The position numbers and the translations under genes are program-made. A stretch of DNA of 64,000 nt from Achromobacter xylosoxidans (lineage in GTDB: Bacteria; Pseudomonadota; Gammaproteobacteria; Burkholderiales; Burkholderiaceae_B). The DNA is taken from contig NZ_MTLG01000011.1 in the NCBI RefSeq assembly GCF_002192695.1, forward strand, positions 1 through 64,000, read 5' to 3'. The notes beneath the pieces were generated by a model, which was not told where the DNA came from, did no database searches, and saw only the letters and a list, made by a program, of their open reading frames with translations. Below, in pieces: positions 62,537 through 64,000 of this stretch. Within the stretch, counting starts at the first letter, position 1, and every line of letters starts with the position of its first letter.

Positions 62537-62573
62537 GTCACCCGCTCTACAACGCCCACCCGTTTCCGCCACC

Positions 62574-62996
62574 ATGTTCGCCACGCCCGAAGAAGCAGAA
62601 CACGCGTTCTACGAAGCCCTCGATCAGGCGGACGTCGTTCGCCTGATGCAAGTCTGGGCGGACGACGAGGAAGTCGTCTGCATCCACCCGGGAGGCCTGC
62701 GCATCGTCGGCCATTCGGCGGTGCAGGACTCCTGGCAGCAGGTGCTGGCCAACGGCCCCTTGCACGTGCGCCCTTTACGGCCGCTGGTCATGCTGAGCAT
62801 GATGTGCGCGGTGCACGTGCTGGTGGAACAAGTGGCGGTGCAGACGCGGGAAGGCACGCAATTCGCCAATTGCTACGCCACCAACATCTACCACAAGGGC
62901 CCGACCGGCTGGCGCATGGTCATGCACCATGCCTCGCCGGCGCCCACGGAAGCCGGGGTGCTCGACTTGCACGACGTACCCGACATGCTGCACTGA
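62574..62996 (+). CDS. SnoaL/NTF2-like protein
   Basis: The 140-residue cytoplasmic protein has the SnoaL-like fold: ATPEEAEHAFYEALDQADVVRLMQVWADDEEVVCIHPGGLRIVGHSAVQDSWQQVL and ATNIYHKGPTGWRMVMHHASPAP. The conserved His/Asp residues fit the YybH/calcium-calmodulin-kinase-II-association-like group, but no substrate can be named. It lies between the zinc-ribbon gene and the YheT-like gene, on the same strand. Confidence 0.85.
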   Translation: MFATPEEAEHAFYEALDQADVVRLMQVWADDEEVVCIHPGGLRIVGHSAVQDSWQQVLANGPLHVRPLRPLVMLSMMCAVHVLVEQVAVQTREGTQFANCYATNIYHKGPTGWRMVMHHASPAPTEAGVLDLHDVPDMLH

Positions 62997-63013
62997 ATCG
63001 GGTGGATTCTTAG

Positions 63014-64000
63014 TTGGCCGCTGCTCGTCTTGATACCACGCCCTGCCCCGTTCCCTCCTGGTTGCCCGGAGGCGACAGCCAGACGGTTTATGCCGCCCTG
63101 TTCGCGCAGTATCACCGCATCGCGTTCGTGCGCGAACGGGTGGACACGCCCGACACCGATTTCGTCGACTTCGACTGGACCGGCCCGGGCCTGTTCCCGC
63201 ACAAGGCCGCCGACGGCGCGCCCGTCAGCGGCCAGCGCCCGGTTGCCAATGGCAAGACCGCCGCGGCCAGGTGGATGACCGATGCGGACTGGAAGTCCCT
63301 GCCGCATACGCCCGACACTCCCGCCCTGATCCTGTTCCATGGCCTGGAAGGCGGCAGCAACAGCCGCTATGCGCAGTCCATCGCGCATCATTTCCGCGCG
63401 CGCGGCTGGATCGTGGTGATCGCGCATTTCCGAGGCTGTTCCGGCGTGCCCAACCGCCTGGCCCGCGCCTACTATTCCGGCGACTCGGCCGAGGTCGGCT
63501 TCATGCTGGAAACCGTGCGCCAGCGCATCCCGCATGCGCGCTGGCATGCGGTCGGCGTCTCGCTGGGCGGCAACGCGCTGCTCAAGTACCTGGGCGAACA
63601 CCAGGAGGACACCGGCTGGCTGACGGCCTGCGCGGGCGTTTCCGTGCCGCTGGACCTGGTGGCTTGCGGCAAGACCCTGTCCACCGGCATATTCAACCGT
63701 AGGGTCTACACCGGCCATTTCCTGAAGACGCTCAAGCACAAGGTGCTGGAGAAGGCGCATCGCTATCCCGGCGCCGTCGACGTCATGCGCATCGCGCATG
63801 CGCACGACCTGCGCGAATTCGACGACACCTACACCGCGCCCATGCATGGCTTTCGCAATGCGCTGGATTACTGGACGCGCGCGTCCAGCAAGCCCTGGCT
63901 GCCCAAGATATCGGTGCCCACGCTGGTGCTCAATGCCCGCAACGACCCGTTCGTGCCGGCGGCGTCGCTGCCTACGCCCCAGGAATGCTCGTCCAGCATC
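63014..64000 (+). CDS. YheT-family alpha/beta hydrolase (3' end outside window)
   Basis: The frame is open from just after an in-frame stop at 63011-63013 to the edge, at least 329 codons. TTG at 63014 is the first possible start. PSWLPGGDSQTVYAALFAQ is the typical YheT beginning. LILFHGLEGGSNSRYAQSIAHHF holds the oxyanion region, GVSLGGNALLKYLG has the nucleophile serine, and VLNARNDPFVP is the aspartate region. Family members hydrolyse esters or act on lipids. Only the C-terminal histidine region is missing from view. Confidence 0.88.
   Translation, partial: MAAARLDTTPCPVPSWLPGGDSQTVYAALFAQYHRIAFVRERVDTPDTDFVDFDWTGPGLFPHKAADGAPVSGQRPVANGKTAAARWMTDADWKSLPHTPDTPALILFHGLEGGSNSRYAQSIAHHFRARGWIVVIAHFRGCSGVPNRLARAYYSGDSAEVGFMLETVRQRIPHARWHAVGVSLGGNALLKYLGEHQEDTGWLTACAGVSVPLDLVACGKTLSTGIFNRRVYTGHFLKTLKHKVLEKAHRYPGAVDVMRIAHAHDLREFDDTYTAPMHGFRNALDYWTRASSKPWLPKISVPTLVLNARNDPFVPAASLPTPQECSSSI

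Overview
The window looks like chromosome of a GC-rich betaproteobacterium of the family Alcaligenaceae, most likely Achromobacter or a close Bordetella relative. This is inferred from the codon use, three Bug-family tricarboxylate/solute receptors, the aat-bpt-pyrD block, a phasin, RhlE, IlvE and tRNA-Gly/tRNA-Cys pairs. The species call is a judgement from gene content, not from a database search.

Left end (1-8993): the right-hand end of an ICEclc/PAGI-2-type integrative and conjugative element. On the minus strand, reading away from the chromosome, come a BisR-like activator, AlpA, ParA, a small HicA-like protein (the 'shi' position), a ParB-like protein (BisD position), a DUF2857 protein (BisC position), an STY4528-type replication protein, an InrR/TIGR03761-type protein, a DUF3158 protein and SSB. 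Three near-identical palindromes lie upstream of core genes. A strong promoter points out through an 18-bp tRNA-Gly-like attR.

Chromosome 9.0-25.6 kb: tRNA-Cys, a small thioredoxin-like protein and a catalase. Next come two catabolic blocks: a ThDP decarboxylase, Bug receptor, LysR regulator and MmsA; then a long minus-strand set with an SdhBCDA-like complex, a two-subunit class I fumarase-type dehydratase, an unusual amidohydrolase, LysR, Bug and a TauE-type permease. A tRNA-Gly follows.

25.7-43.8 kb is an accessory surface and signalling region: an orphan membrane-anchored protein, a repeat-rich autotransporter, and an AT-rich spacer with five regularly spaced dyad sites. It continues with a Roc-like phosphorelay (a hybrid kinase without Hpt, a REC-EAL protein, and a pseudokinase with an intact Hpt), a degenerate EAL protein, and a seven-gene CS1/alpha-type chaperone-usher fimbrial operon. 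The layout suggests that the phosphorelay controls surface adhesion.

43.9-64.0 kb is mostly housekeeping: a ProQ/FinO protein, tRNA-Gly and tRNA-Cys, an Imm5-like protein, a 2-hydroxyacid dehydrogenase, DoxX, LysR, NUDIX, the N-end-rule transferases Aat and Bpt, PyrD, a phasin, a Bug receptor with an IclR regulator, a MoaB/CinA-like protein, an EI24 protein, a thioredoxin, RhlE, AzlCD, IlvE, a zinc-ribbon protein, an NTF2-like protein and a YheT hydrolase that runs off the right edge.
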